This document shows, in pieces, positions 35,001 to 45,546 of a DNA stretch of 64,000 nt (within the stretch, counting starts at the first letter, position 1; every line of letters starts with the position of its first letter). The notes beneath the pieces were generated by a model. That model was not told the DNA's origin and ran no database searches. It worked only from the letters and a program-made list of their open reading frames with translations. The DNA lies in contig NZ_QWGR01000015.1 of NCBI RefSeq assembly GCF_003576475.1, positions 1-64,000 of the forward strand. Reading direction: 5' to 3'. Made by a program: the position numbers and the translations under genes. Source of the stretch: Maribellus luteus (GTDB lineage Bacteria; Bacteroidota; Bacteroidia; Bacteroidales; Prolixibacteraceae).

Positions 35001-35242
35001 GCGTCAGGAGCAACCTGTTCCAGCGAGAACTTGCCATCGATATTGGTTACCGTTCCTATGGTTGTCCCCTGGATAACCACGTTAGCTCCGATAAGCGGTT
35101 CGTTGTTTTTGTCTTTCACCAAACCACTTACTCCCTGAGCCTGCGAAAACAGCGTCAGCGAAACCAATAGAAAGAATAGAATAGCAGACGTCTGTTTTGG
35201 AGTTAAGAACTTCTCCAAAAAGATCTTGTTAGGTTTTTTCAT
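32066..35242 (-). CDS. SusC/RagA family TonB-linked outer-membrane transporter
   Basis: A 1058-residue TonB-dependent glycan transporter. After the signal peptide comes a carboxypeptidase-regulatory-like domain (VSGLVKDKNNEPLIGANVVI), the TonB-box-like stretch and plug (EEVVVVGFGTQKKVNVTGAV, IRGGTSMTYSDGK, ESMSVIKDASAAAIYG), then a 22-strand barrel ending in FGVQVGF. It has no N-terminal STN domain, in contrast to the SusC at 53577-56819, which fits regulation by the neighbouring HTCS rather than by an anti-sigma factor. First gene of the transport operon. Confidence 0.96.
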   Translation of the reverse strand: MKKPNKIFLEKFLTPKQTSAILFFLLVSLTLFSQAQGVSGLVKDKNNEPLIGANVVIQGTTIGTVTNIDGKFSLEQVAPDAKLDFSLIGYLKQTVDVNGRSSITVTLEDDVQNIEEVVVVGFGTQKKVNVTGAVSSVTAETFENKPVANIGQALQGVVPNLNVNISSGSPNATPSFNIRGGTSMTYSDGKYVVTSGSPLILVDGIEMTASLLNQMNPNDIESMSVIKDASAAAIYGTKATFGVILITTKTGKFNQEGKISYSYDISWDTPSAMPDILDSYTIQKAGMDKTVWTGGSVGDADMKKLEAMQKYLDNPIPENAYYMDGNSIIWVGNMNPYKTVVRNWTPTKKHNLSFTDGTDRISYYVSLGYQNQEGMYSINTDEYKRYNASARVNAKIKNWFNVEAKFNYNKTSYDAPYLVGGKGNLWGAMRNETGKNINMPIKTGPNDPIPGAYTDNILAWLTYGAKTSSISTSTSLAISPEIIVIPKTLKLKADLSYLPQTTVYNRHSPQHEYITISWTNPVSEQSEAQDNRATLTRSSVDTYLLNTYADFNKTFAGVHNVSAIAGFSQESVTYGSLTGNMRGLFSPDIQNPDAAEDITLHTLGTGAQKRTGRAVFGRVGYNYKERYLVEMNGRYDGSSRFTPNERYFFFPSFSLGWRITEEAFMAGTKNWLTNLKVRASWGKLGSQPGGYYPYQATMDSGSAGMIIDGVYVSTVNAPGLVAPTLTWEKAATTNFGLDAGFVDNKLNMNLDIFERKTTDILTNGNVAYPSVLGASAPLENSGAIKAYGWELALKWNEQLKNGLRYGVELSVYDSRTKVEHYAANPSKNISYLYDGAYTGAIWGYTTGGILQEEDLVKKESGTGYIFNGPYHTGNLYPGYIWYRDINSDGKISNGNSTVEDSGDLRIIGNSTPRYRYSATGNVAYKGLDFSVFFQGVAKRDIWTGSSAYWGGGAGSQWMYDRSWTPERTDAKFPMYTSGVSTQTAYLLNGAYLRLKQVMLGYTLPQELTKKLGVDRLRFHVAGYNLFEITDIPGVFDPDQISDSYPAKRTVSFGVQVGF

Positions 35243-35282
35243 GTCATAACAATGTTTAGTAAATTAATAATGCATATGATTG

Positions 35283-35404
35283 TTGCAATATTAGTGTAGG
35301 GGCATTTTTTCGATTTACTCAAATTGTGATTTGTTTTACTCTCCTTACTCTATATGTTCGCGCGGAGATTCCCAAGCCACAGATTTGCAATCTATTGCAA
35401 TATT
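35283..35404. promoter_or_regulatory. Repeated TTGCAAT motifs upstream of SusC
   Basis: TTGCAATATT occurs at 35283-35292 and 35395-35404, and TTGCAAT also at 35385-35391, ten bases from the second. They lie in the 213-base space between SusC and the thioredoxin-like gene. They could be binding sites for the HTCS or another regulator; chance is possible in AT-rich DNA. Confidence 0.3.
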
Positions 35405-35455
35405 CGGATGTATTTTAGTGTCTTTGGAATGGCAGTATTAATTGTCCAATGGTTA

Positions 35456-36373
35456 CTATTTCTGATTGTTCAGGTAGGATTCAATAACCGAAGCCGGTGC
35501 ATCTTTTAGCAACACCATTTTGTCCGCATCCAAAAGATAAAGCGACGGAATGGCACGCAGATCAAAAAGCTCTTCTTTCCATATCCGGGTGTTTTTGTCG
35601 TAGCCGTTAATCCAGGTTGCAGGAATATCGTCACAATACTTTCTCCAGGCGCTTACGTCTTCATCGGGATAGATGGCAATAAGTGTTAGTTCTTTTTCAG
35701 ACAAAGCACTATTTATAACCTGCGATTGTTTTAGAAATGCAAGGGTTTCTTCGCAGGCATGACACCCCGGGTTATAGAAAAGCAAAAGCGTGTACGGAGT
35801 GTGGCTGTCGTAAATACGCCCGGTTTTACCTGAAGCAAGCGTGTAAACCACATCCGTAACCTTGGTCCCTATCGTGTTTTTGAGCAACGACTGTTTTTCG
35901 CGTTTAGCCCTTTCTTTCTCCGCCCGGGTAGCTTTGGGCGAAGCAATGAGAGCATTCAGTACTGCCAAATAGTAATCGTCGTTTCGAAAGGGTGAATCAG
36001 GATGATACAGGTAATCTTTCAACACTATGGCAAAGTAGCTGAACATGGGTTGGCTGGCTTGTGTTTTTTCAACAAAGTTGTACCACGATGCATCGGAAAT
36101 CTTTTGGCTGGCCATGGCCAAAACCTGTAAATAGCTTGCCATTGCTTTATTCAACACGGCAGGTTGTGTTAGAAATACGGTGTCCTGAAAATTGAAATTA
36201 TCCCAATAATGCGTGGCAAGGTAGTTTATTTTATCACTTTGAGGAATGATTTCCGGAATGGTGATTTTGGGAAAATTCTTCTCGTGCTGGGCAAAAACTG
36301 TCTTTACTCCGATAAAAAAACAGCAAATCCCCATCAAGAAACTTAGAATACGATTTTTCCACATTTTACTCAT
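35456..36373 (-). CDS. DUF5106/thioredoxin-like protein
   Basis: A 305-residue exported protein. Signal peptide (LMGICCFFIGVKTVFAQ), an N-terminal helical DUF5106-like region (YLATHYWDNFNFQDT, about 45-170), and a C-terminal thioredoxin fold with the redox pair C204-x-x-C207 (NPGCHACEE) and the cis-proline region RAIPSLYLLD. Likely a periplasmic thiol-disulfide protein. It sits between the PUL and the M60 peptidase gene on the same strand with 200-270-base gaps each side, so it may be a separate transcript. Confidence 0.85.
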   Translation of the reverse strand: MSKMWKNRILSFLMGICCFFIGVKTVFAQHEKNFPKITIPEIIPQSDKINYLATHYWDNFNFQDTVFLTQPAVLNKAMASYLQVLAMASQKISDASWYNFVEKTQASQPMFSYFAIVLKDYLYHPDSPFRNDDYYLAVLNALIASPKATRAEKERAKREKQSLLKNTIGTKVTDVVYTLASGKTGRIYDSHTPYTLLLFYNPGCHACEETLAFLKQSQVINSALSEKELTLIAIYPDEDVSAWRKYCDDIPATWINGYDKNTRIWKEELFDLRAIPSLYLLDADKMVLLKDAPASVIESYLNNQK

Positions 36374-36643
36374 TGTACTCGCGAATATAGTTTTTTCAAA
36401 ATTGTCAGACGTTGTGCAAAGCTTTTGGAAACGACTGGCTGAAAAGCGCCGGTATTGCTTTAAAACTGTATCGTTCTCTCTTTCGTCAAAAACACTTTTC
36501 GGCAGGTTATCAGTTACTTTCGATTATTTCTACTTCTTCGCTTTCACGCAATTAAAGAATACAAGAACAGCCCTCCAAAGTAAGGAAGGCTTACTTCCAT
36601 TACTTCTTCAGGCTGTTTTTTAGCTTTTCTTACGATCTGCTTT

Positions 36644-39600
36644 TTAGCGTATTATAACTTTCGTTTGCTGTGATTGATTTTCTGACTCGTATTTTATGAT
36701 GTAAATACCCGAGGTTGCGATGCTCACTTGTTCTTTGGTCTGCCTGGCTACCTTTTCCTGAATCTTTTGTCCGGTAATACTGTACACCCCGATCGTAGTA
36801 TTTTGGGGTAAAGAACTGTTTTCAATATAAAAAGCCTGACCAACACTTGCCGGGTTTGGGTAAACCCTCAAATCTGCCCCGCGTTTAATCTCCGACGAAG
36901 AGGTTACGTCCCCGGCATCGCGTACACAACGGATGGAACCATAGTGGCGTGAATTCCGGTTTTTGCGATCCATTGACAGAGAAGAAGCGGTAAAAACCTG
37001 GTGGTACCACACTGACGAAGGATCAAAGAAACTGGCTTTATTTCCCTTTTCATCTCCCTGTTCGTAAGCCGAAGTAGTGGTGCTGTAAACCCCTGCCGGC
37101 AAAATATTAAATCCCACCTGTTTTCTCAGCTCATCGGTTCCTTTAGAGCCAAGAGCTCCTTTCCACCATAGTCCGTCAGTTTCGTTATCCTGGTCGCCAC
37201 CACAAACCAAACACGAGCTTACCTGATCTTCATCCAGTTTGTATTCCTCTCTTATTGCTTCGTACAAATCCACCCAATCCCGGCTGGTAGCTACTCTCCA
37301 GCCCTCGGGACACCAGCTGCTTGCCAGTTCACTCATGGCGTAAGTAACATACATTCTGCCGAAAACTTCACCGGCCGGATCTTTTTCGGTTTCAGGATAA
37401 ACACTGAGCACATATTTGGGCATGTTCGGATCAGACGGATTGTTGATACGTTCGTCGGCATAGTTCAGGTTTTCAGTAAACCAGTCGAGCGCTCCGTATT
37501 TTTTATAGGAATATGCTTTTCCGTCGCGCGCATCGGTAATCGTTCCGGTTGAAGTCGAATAATCGCAGTATTTTTTACGGGCCTGTACCCAATCCACATC
37601 GTTTTGAGCCAAATCGTCATCGGGCGTTGCTTCTCCAATCAAAGGCAGTGGGCACCAATCGGGCAAATCCTGCCCCGATACCTTGATTATTTCACTTACC
37701 GGATGTGGTAAATCAACCATTTTGCCTGCTTCTACGGCTTCCTCTGTTTTTGTATTCAGTATGTCTTTGTCGTAGTCGGAACTTAACCTGATTCCCCATT
37801 GGTTAAAGAACTCGCGCAGATCGTAACCGCTTATTTTTGAAGCTTTCCATATCAGGTAGCGGCGTCTTTCATTTTCCGACCCACCAACTGTTCCTTCCTC
37901 GCGCGTTACCCGGTGCAGTTTCTTGTAAAAATCGTCACCAAAAATCAGGAACAATTGTTCCCAGGGCATAAAGCGCAGTTCGTCGCGGTTAAAGCCGATA
38001 ATTGCCTCCAGGCTGCTATCATCCATATCATATATACGTTCTTCCACCGGCAAACTCAGGTAAGTACTCTGTGCCTGTTGCCATCTTTCGGCAGTGGTTC
38101 TGTTGTACGCAAGGTTTCCTTTTTGGTGCTGAATGTAGCGTTCCACAAAATAGGAGTAAATATTAACTGTCGATTCGGTTGATTTATTGATCTGATACGC
38201 CGGCTGCTGATGTTGGTGTCCAACTTCATGTCCCATCATCCACGAACGATCCCATATTCCGGTGTTAGTAAGGTACCTGCCAACGCTTGATGCCGGATAG
38301 CCTGTGTAACCGGCGGAACTTGCGTGTGGACTTGAGCTTTCATTTTCGGTAAACAGGTAACGAACCTCGCCGGCTTTTAAACGGTGGTGAACCGGGTTTT
38401 CATCTTCGTTATCCAAGCCACTTATTTCATCTTCTTTTTCAAGTAGAGTATGAATCGTTTCCATCCATTTTTTCTTGTCTTCTTTCATCGAAATCGCAAT
38501 GGCGTTTGAACGGGTGGCCCCCACAAGTGCATAATCAGAATGGAAAACAACATCCGGTGTTTCGTACTTCCCAAGCATGGAGGCAAACTCATCCTCGCCG
38601 GTAACCCCGAATACATAGCGGGGAGCGCGCACTTGTTCGCTTTCGCCGGTAAAAGTAACCTTTACCTTACCAACGGGGTCAAAATCTTTTTTGCTTGTGG
38701 TATAACTTAAATAGATTAAACCGCCCTGGTGCGCTGAACCTTCGATGGTGTTTAGCCCGGGGCTTAAACGAATTTCGGTGCGGGTATTGTTTATCAGCCC
38801 AAGGGTTCCGATGGTAACTACAGGGTATCCGTCTGCTGAAGGGATAAGCTCTTCTACATCCAGCACCAGCTTTTTGCCGGGGTACAAATAAAAGCCGGTG
38901 GGTTGTCCATCGTATTTCTTATGTCCCTGGGCCAAACGTATGCGTTCTTTTTCGGCGCTGTTGATCTGGTTTAGTTCAATTGTTGTAGGATAAGGTGTTT
39001 TTATCTCCACATCAGGAAACCCTGCATATTTAATACAACGCACATTTCCGTATTTTTCGGTTTGGGTATGCCTCAGGTTTTCATGGCTATCGTTGCCCGT
39101 TTCTGTAGTACCCGTCCAGAAGAACTGCGCGCCTTGCATGTGCATTAAGGTAGAATAGCCCAACCCTTTGTTAGTGCCGGTGTTGAAACTAACGCCGTTT
39201 GTATTAAGCCATCCTGATGGTAAAAGATTGAATTGGACCTGGTTCGTGTCCTCTGCTTTTGTCCCAAATTTCCAAACAGCATTCTCTCCTTCTGTTGTCC
39301 CTCCCCGCATATAATAAGCTGCTTTCCAAAACAGCCAGTAGTTGGTATTGTTGGCTTTCAGATCGGGCAATTCATATTCTTTGCTGATTGCATCTACCAA
39401 ATCAGCCCAATCGCTTTTGGCCGGAACAGTCCAGCCTTCGGGGCAAATGTTTTCTTTTGTTTCATCCGTAGAATAATACCTTCCGAATTTTAGTCCCTCG
39501 TTGTTTGCACCTGCCGAAGGGCCGGTCACTCCAACGCTGTTTCGGGTTTGTTCATCGCTGCCGTTGTAACCATCCCAGTTCAGGTTTTGCATAAACCAAT

Positions 39601-39769
39601 GCACATTACCATACTTTTTGTAGGCATAGGTTTTTCCGTTACGCGAATCGGTTACAACCCCATCTTTTGTCGAAAAATCATTGTCGGTTAGTACCGTTGG
39701 TATTTGAGTCTTGGCCGGAAGCCATATCGTCAAAAGGAATAAAAGAAGGAAGGAAGGAATGTTTTTCAT
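36644..39769 (-). CDS. Secreted FISUMP-M60-FISUMP peptidase with T9SS tail
   Basis: A 1041-residue secreted protein. Signal peptide; a first FISUMP domain (about 30-250: GKTYAYKKYGNVHWFMQNLN, CPEGWTVPAKSDW); a central M60-type zinc peptidase with HEVGH at 514-518 (MMGHEVGHQHQQ) and a following glutamate in NIYSYFVERY; a second FISUMP domain (about 740-955: YSYKKYGALDWFTENLNYAD, CPEGWRVATSRDW); and a type A T9SS sorting domain (VYPNPASVGQAFYIE, YSITGQKI, GIYIIKYES). M60 (enhancin/M60-like) enzymes often cleave heavily glycosylated proteins such as mucins. The FISUMP modules may bind cell-surface or matrix ligands. Family evident; substrate inferred. Confidence 0.88.
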   Translation of the reverse strand: MKNIPSFLLLFLLTIWLPAKTQIPTVLTDNDFSTKDGVVTDSRNGKTYAYKKYGNVHWFMQNLNWDGYNGSDEQTRNSVGVTGPSAGANNEGLKFGRYYSTDETKENICPEGWTVPAKSDWADLVDAISKEYELPDLKANNTNYWLFWKAAYYMRGGTTEGENAVWKFGTKAEDTNQVQFNLLPSGWLNTNGVSFNTGTNKGLGYSTLMHMQGAQFFWTGTTETGNDSHENLRHTQTEKYGNVRCIKYAGFPDVEIKTPYPTTIELNQINSAEKERIRLAQGHKKYDGQPTGFYLYPGKKLVLDVEELIPSADGYPVVTIGTLGLINNTRTEIRLSPGLNTIEGSAHQGGLIYLSYTTSKKDFDPVGKVKVTFTGESEQVRAPRYVFGVTGEDEFASMLGKYETPDVVFHSDYALVGATRSNAIAISMKEDKKKWMETIHTLLEKEDEISGLDNEDENPVHHRLKAGEVRYLFTENESSSPHASSAGYTGYPASSVGRYLTNTGIWDRSWMMGHEVGHQHQQPAYQINKSTESTVNIYSYFVERYIQHQKGNLAYNRTTAERWQQAQSTYLSLPVEERIYDMDDSSLEAIIGFNRDELRFMPWEQLFLIFGDDFYKKLHRVTREEGTVGGSENERRRYLIWKASKISGYDLREFFNQWGIRLSSDYDKDILNTKTEEAVEAGKMVDLPHPVSEIIKVSGQDLPDWCPLPLIGEATPDDDLAQNDVDWVQARKKYCDYSTSTGTITDARDGKAYSYKKYGALDWFTENLNYADERINNPSDPNMPKYVLSVYPETEKDPAGEVFGRMYVTYAMSELASSWCPEGWRVATSRDWVDLYEAIREEYKLDEDQVSSCLVCGGDQDNETDGLWWKGALGSKGTDELRKQVGFNILPAGVYSTTTSAYEQGDEKGNKASFFDPSSVWYHQVFTASSLSMDRKNRNSRHYGSIRCVRDAGDVTSSSEIKRGADLRVYPNPASVGQAFYIENSSLPQNTTIGVYSITGQKIQEKVARQTKEQVSIATSGIYIIKYESENQSQQTKVIIR

Positions 39770-40269
39770 ATTCTATTGAGTTTAATTTTGATGCTGCAGC
39801 AAACAAAATAAGCGGCTAAACAGAAAATGAGATTACTCTTTTAAGTCATCATTTTATCCAAACTGACAGAAGTACTATACTTATTTCTTAACCACATGTT
39901 TATTCCCATGCAATCCTACTTATTGGCAGAAAAACCACTTGTTCAAAAATTTGCCCGCGATAAATTCGTCTTAACCTCTGGCTAATTTGTGAAAACTTGC
40001 CGAGCGGCCAGAATCGATATTGAACTTTCTTTTTTATTTCAGCGTTCATAAACTTCAGTACTGCATCATAATCTTCCAGCAAAAAGTTCGGTATTTCCCA
40101 AATCCAATTAGCGCTTCCAATAATGCAACCTGAACAGGATAAATTTGTTATTGTATTTAACATCATTTTTAGCATCTTGTACCTCTATTTTAGAAAAACT
40201 CTCGCTAAAATTGGCTGTTAGAAAAATAATTTAGCGAACTTCCGGCTTGCAAAACGAAATTCTGGTAGA
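39770..40269. other. 500-base divergent gap, no supported gene
   Basis: It separates the minus-strand M60 gene from the plus-strand kinase and must hold both promoters. A 91-codon minus-strand frame (39900-40175) has no recognisable domain or leader. No repeats or strong hairpins noticed. Confidence 0.5.
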
Positions 40270-41550
40270 ATGAAGCGAAATGTAAATATTATCCTTACTG
40301 CATGGGGAGTTTTTTCCCTGCTGGCAATTCTGTTTACTTTTTCGCGGGGGGTCTCGCTTGAGAAAAAGCACACAATCATTATCGACCTGGCCGAACGCAC
40401 TAAAACAGAGTTTTTTCTGTCGCAAAAATTTCATGAGAGCTTCCTGTTAACCGGCGACACGCTCTCGGTTCCGCTGCTTATTGAGCACCTAAAAATAATG
40501 GAGCAGAATTTCGACTCCATCATCCACTACATTGGGAAAGAAGCCTCGGAAGTAGATCCGCAATCGCCCGAAGGTTTTATCAGCCAGGTCCCGTCGATGC
40601 AGGATAACCTGCACGAGATAGAATCGTTTTTTAATAAGCGGGAAAATATTCAAAACACAGAAAGCCAGCACGAACTCAACAAAATGTTTGCGGCTTACAA
40701 CCTGCGCTTTAAAGAGTTTGAAACAGGCCTTCAGAAATACCTTTCCGCCGAAAACAGTGACTTCAAATTCATATCCTTTCTGTTTAAACTGGGCGCTTTT
40801 GCAGCTCTGTCGGTGAGCCTTTTCTTTATCTCGAAGCTTCTGAACCGGCTGAGAATAACCGAAATAATGCTGGTAGAAAAAACGGTGGAAACAGAACAGA
40901 AAGAACGTAACCGGATTGCTGCCGATTTACACGACGACCTGGGAGCCATTCTCTCCTCGATCAACCTGTACCTGAAAATTCTGGAAGCGGAGGTAAAAGA
41001 AGGAAAGGATGTGTCGTCGCAAATAAAAAACCTTCGTCAATTGTCTGATATTTCGTTGCAACGGGTAAAGATGGCCATTAACAACCTGGAGCCTCTTTTC
41101 CTGAAAAAATACGGTTTGGTTGAATCGGTTCAGCGTATTTGCGAAAGCATGAATGACCTGGGAAAAAGCCAGTTTGAATTCGATGCCCAACACTTTAACC
41201 TGAAACTGTCGCCCAACACCGAGTTGATTATGTTTCGTGTGTTTAGCGAACTTACCAACAATGCACTGAAACATTCGCAGGCTTCGTTGGTTAGAATGAC
41301 TTTAATGAGTTCAAAAAATACGGTAATTTTAAATTATACTGACGATGGTGTTGGATTCGACATGGCATCGGGCCAAAACAACGAGAAAAACAAAATAGGA
41401 CTGAAGAGCATTGAAAACAGGATAGAATCGCTGGGAGGAAGCTGCCAGTTAAAAACAGCCCCCGGCAAAGGCGTAAGTATGCAACTGCGATTTAGGGTAA
41501 CCAGGCAGTTTACCAAAAAACCAAGTAAAACAGTAAACGAAAATGAGTAA
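40270..41550 (+). CDS. NarX/LiaS-type sensor histidine kinase
   Basis: A 426-residue membrane kinase. Two membrane segments (about 9-27 and 175-195) flank a helical extracytoplasmic sensor of about 145 residues. The HisKA_3 dimerisation domain carries H221 in RNRIAADLHDDLGAILSS, and the HATPase shows the N box FSELTNNALKHSQ and the DDGVGFD/KIGLKSIENR motifs. It phosphorylates the response regulator that overlaps its 3' end by 8 bases. Signal unknown; the divergent M60 gene is a possible target. Confidence 0.93.
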   Translation: MKRNVNIILTAWGVFSLLAILFTFSRGVSLEKKHTIIIDLAERTKTEFFLSQKFHESFLLTGDTLSVPLLIEHLKIMEQNFDSIIHYIGKEASEVDPQSPEGFISQVPSMQDNLHEIESFFNKRENIQNTESQHELNKMFAAYNLRFKEFETGLQKYLSAENSDFKFISFLFKLGAFAALSVSLFFISKLLNRLRITEIMLVEKTVETEQKERNRIAADLHDDLGAILSSINLYLKILEAEVKEGKDVSSQIKNLRQLSDISLQRVKMAINNLEPLFLKKYGLVESVQRICESMNDLGKSQFEFDAQHFNLKLSPNTELIMFRVFSELTNNALKHSQASLVRMTLMSSKNTVILNYTDDGVGFDMASGQNNEKNKIGLKSIENRIESLGGSCQLKTAPGKGVSMQLRFRVTRQFTKKPSKTVNENE

Positions 41551-42193
41551 GATTTCCCTGATAATTGTTGACGACCACAAAATATTCCGCGACGGGCTAA
41601 AACTTTTGCTTTCCCGCTTTCCCAATGTAGAACTTATCGGAGAGGCTTCGGATGGTGCAGAGTTTCTGGACCTGCTGGAAAACAAAAAGCCCGACATTGT
41701 TTTCATGGATATCAACATGCCAAAAATAAATGGTTTGGAAGCTACCAAACTGGCACTGCAACGTTATCCTGATTTAAAAATAATTATACTCACCACTTTC
41801 CTGGAAGAAGAATACATTGAGCAAATGATAACTGCCGGCGTGGAGGGCTACATGCTGAAAAACTCGGAGCTGGATGAATTTGACAAGGCGATTAACCGGG
41901 TTTTTTACGGTGGCAACTATTTTTCCGAAGAAATTGTCGGAATGATCTTATCGAACATAAAGCGGCTTCGCACACAAAAAAAGATTTCCAACAAACACAA
42001 CTTCACCCCCCGCGAAACAGAAATACTGCGACTGATTTGCAAAGGGCTAAGCAACGAGCAAATTGCTGAATCGACCTTTGTGAGCGTAAAAACAATCGAA
42101 AAACACAAAAGCATTCTCTTTCAGAAAACCAATACTCAAAACACGGTCAACCTGGTGATCTATGCGTTCAAAAACGAGTTGATTGATTTCTAG
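41543..42193 (+). CDS. NarL/LuxR-family response regulator
   Basis: A 216-residue regulator with a receiver domain (acidic IIVDDHKIF, phospho-acceptor D56 in VFMDINMPK, lysine in GYMLKNSEL) and a C-terminal LuxR-type helix-turn-helix (FTPRETEILRLICKGLSNEQ, VSVKTIEKHKSILFQK). It overlaps the kinase gene by 8 bases, so the two are co-translated. Targets are unknown. No plus-strand gene follows for at least 9 kb, so it probably acts on divergent or distant genes. Confidence 0.94.
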   Translation: MSKISLIIVDDHKIFRDGLKLLLSRFPNVELIGEASDGAEFLDLLENKKPDIVFMDINMPKINGLEATKLALQRYPDLKIIILTTFLEEEYIEQMITAGVEGYMLKNSELDEFDKAINRVFYGGNYFSEEIVGMILSNIKRLRTQKKISNKHNFTPRETEILRLICKGLSNEQIAESTFVSVKTIEKHKSILFQKTNTQNTVNLVIYAFKNELIDF

Positions 42194-42340
42194 CGTTCTC
42201 TAAGTCAAGCTACCCTCTATACACATCTTCTTATTTCTGGAATTTTAGGAAAACATGAAAGATTTCTAATTATTAATGTCTGGTTAAAAATTAAGATTGC
42301 TTTCCTAACTGAACGTCAGTGATTTTTAATAAGAAACATG

Positions 42341-42440
42341 GAATAAGGAATAAGGAATAAGAAATCAGAAAATATTGGCTCAAATTATTCAGTTTTTCAC
42401 ACTTTTTTATTCGTTATTCCTTATTATTTATTTCTTATTC
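42341..42440. repeat. AT-rich 8-base tandem repeats with inverted partner
   Basis: Three tandem GGAATAAG units followed about 70 bases later by TTATTCCTTATTATTTATTTC. A loose stem is possible. Probably an intergenic simple repeat that helps end transcription. Confidence 0.4.
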
Positions 42441-42553
42441 TCTAGCTTTTTTGAATTCATAATTGAGTGTAAATAATAGTTAAGGCAAATGAGAAAATTA
42501 AAATGCAGTTCGGCAGGCAAACTATTAACTGATGGATTTCGGCCAATAAAAAA

Positions 42554-42599
42554 CGCATCCGAAACAGCCCCTGCACAAAAAGGAAGCTTTCGGATGCGC
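42554..42599 (-). terminator. V-ATPase operon terminator
   Basis: CGCATCCGAAA and TTTCGGATGCG pair exactly around a 24-base loop. On the minus strand the stem is followed by TTTTTTATTGG. It lies about 35 bases past the subunit K stop. Confidence 0.8.
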
Positions 42600-42633
42600 A
42601 AAATTCAAATCCCGTTATTCTTAGGTTTTCCTA

Positions 42634-44911
<2,278 letters not shown>

Positions 44912-44915
<4 letters not shown>

Positions 44916-45511
44916 GATACCGCCTTTCTTTGAATTTTAGATTTCAGTAATTTCTGTCCGGCCTTCGACAGGTTATCCTCGTCTTCGAGGTAACGTTTTA
45001 TTTGCCTGATGGCCGATTCCAGTGAAGGAATCTGTACTTTTTCGTACAGGTTTACTTTTTGCGTAGCTTTTTTCCGCGCGTATTCCAGCAAATCCAGCCG
45101 CTTTTTCAGCAGCTTGTATTTAATGTTGGCTTCCAGCAAACGCTTCATGGCTTCCACCCCGTCGGCAAACCAATCGGGGTAAGCAGTTGTAGCAAAATCC
45201 ACTACCTCCACTTCCATTTTTTCAAATACCGGAATCTGAATGCCCGCCACCTTGCTGATCGTTGTTTTCACTTCTTTTACCTCCAGAAGACGCGGATCAA
45301 ATTCGTTCCACATCTCTTTCCAGGGGCCAATTTGCTGTGTAACCGCCCGGTATTCCGCTTCAGCTTTCTGAAGCTGGTCGCGGGTTTCGAAAACCATTGC
45401 ACGCAAGGCAGCTTCCTTGTTTTTAAGAGTAGGAAGCGCATTTTTGCGTACTTTCATTTTATTCTGAAAATCGCGTAAAGCTGTTTTATTGTATTTTATG
45501 TCAATATTCAT
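44912..45511 (-). CDS. ntpD: V-type ATPase subunit D (central rotor)
   Basis: A 199-residue, largely coiled-coil protein. The N-terminal KYNKTALRDFQNKMKVRKNA and C-terminal KKATQKVNLYEKVQIPSLES are typical of the D subunit, the rotating shaft inside the A3B3 head. It lies 35 bases after subunit B and overlaps subunit I by 4 bases. Confidence 0.92.
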
Positions 45512-45546
45512 TCTCCGCCGATTTTATCACGTCTCATTTGTTTTCT

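Larger units (their letters stand above)
42194..42633. other. 440-base gap between convergent operons
   Basis: No gene. Around 42341-42372 the 8-base unit GGAATAAG is repeated three times in tandem, and inverted look-alikes (TTATTCCTTATT, TTTCTTATTC) follow at about 42412-42440, allowing a weak AT-rich hairpin. The V-ATPase terminator is at 42554-42599. Confidence 0.5.

Noticed and set aside
39900-40175. 91-codon minus-strand frame between M60 and kinase genes
   Set aside because: No recognisable domain, odd composition and no supporting context.
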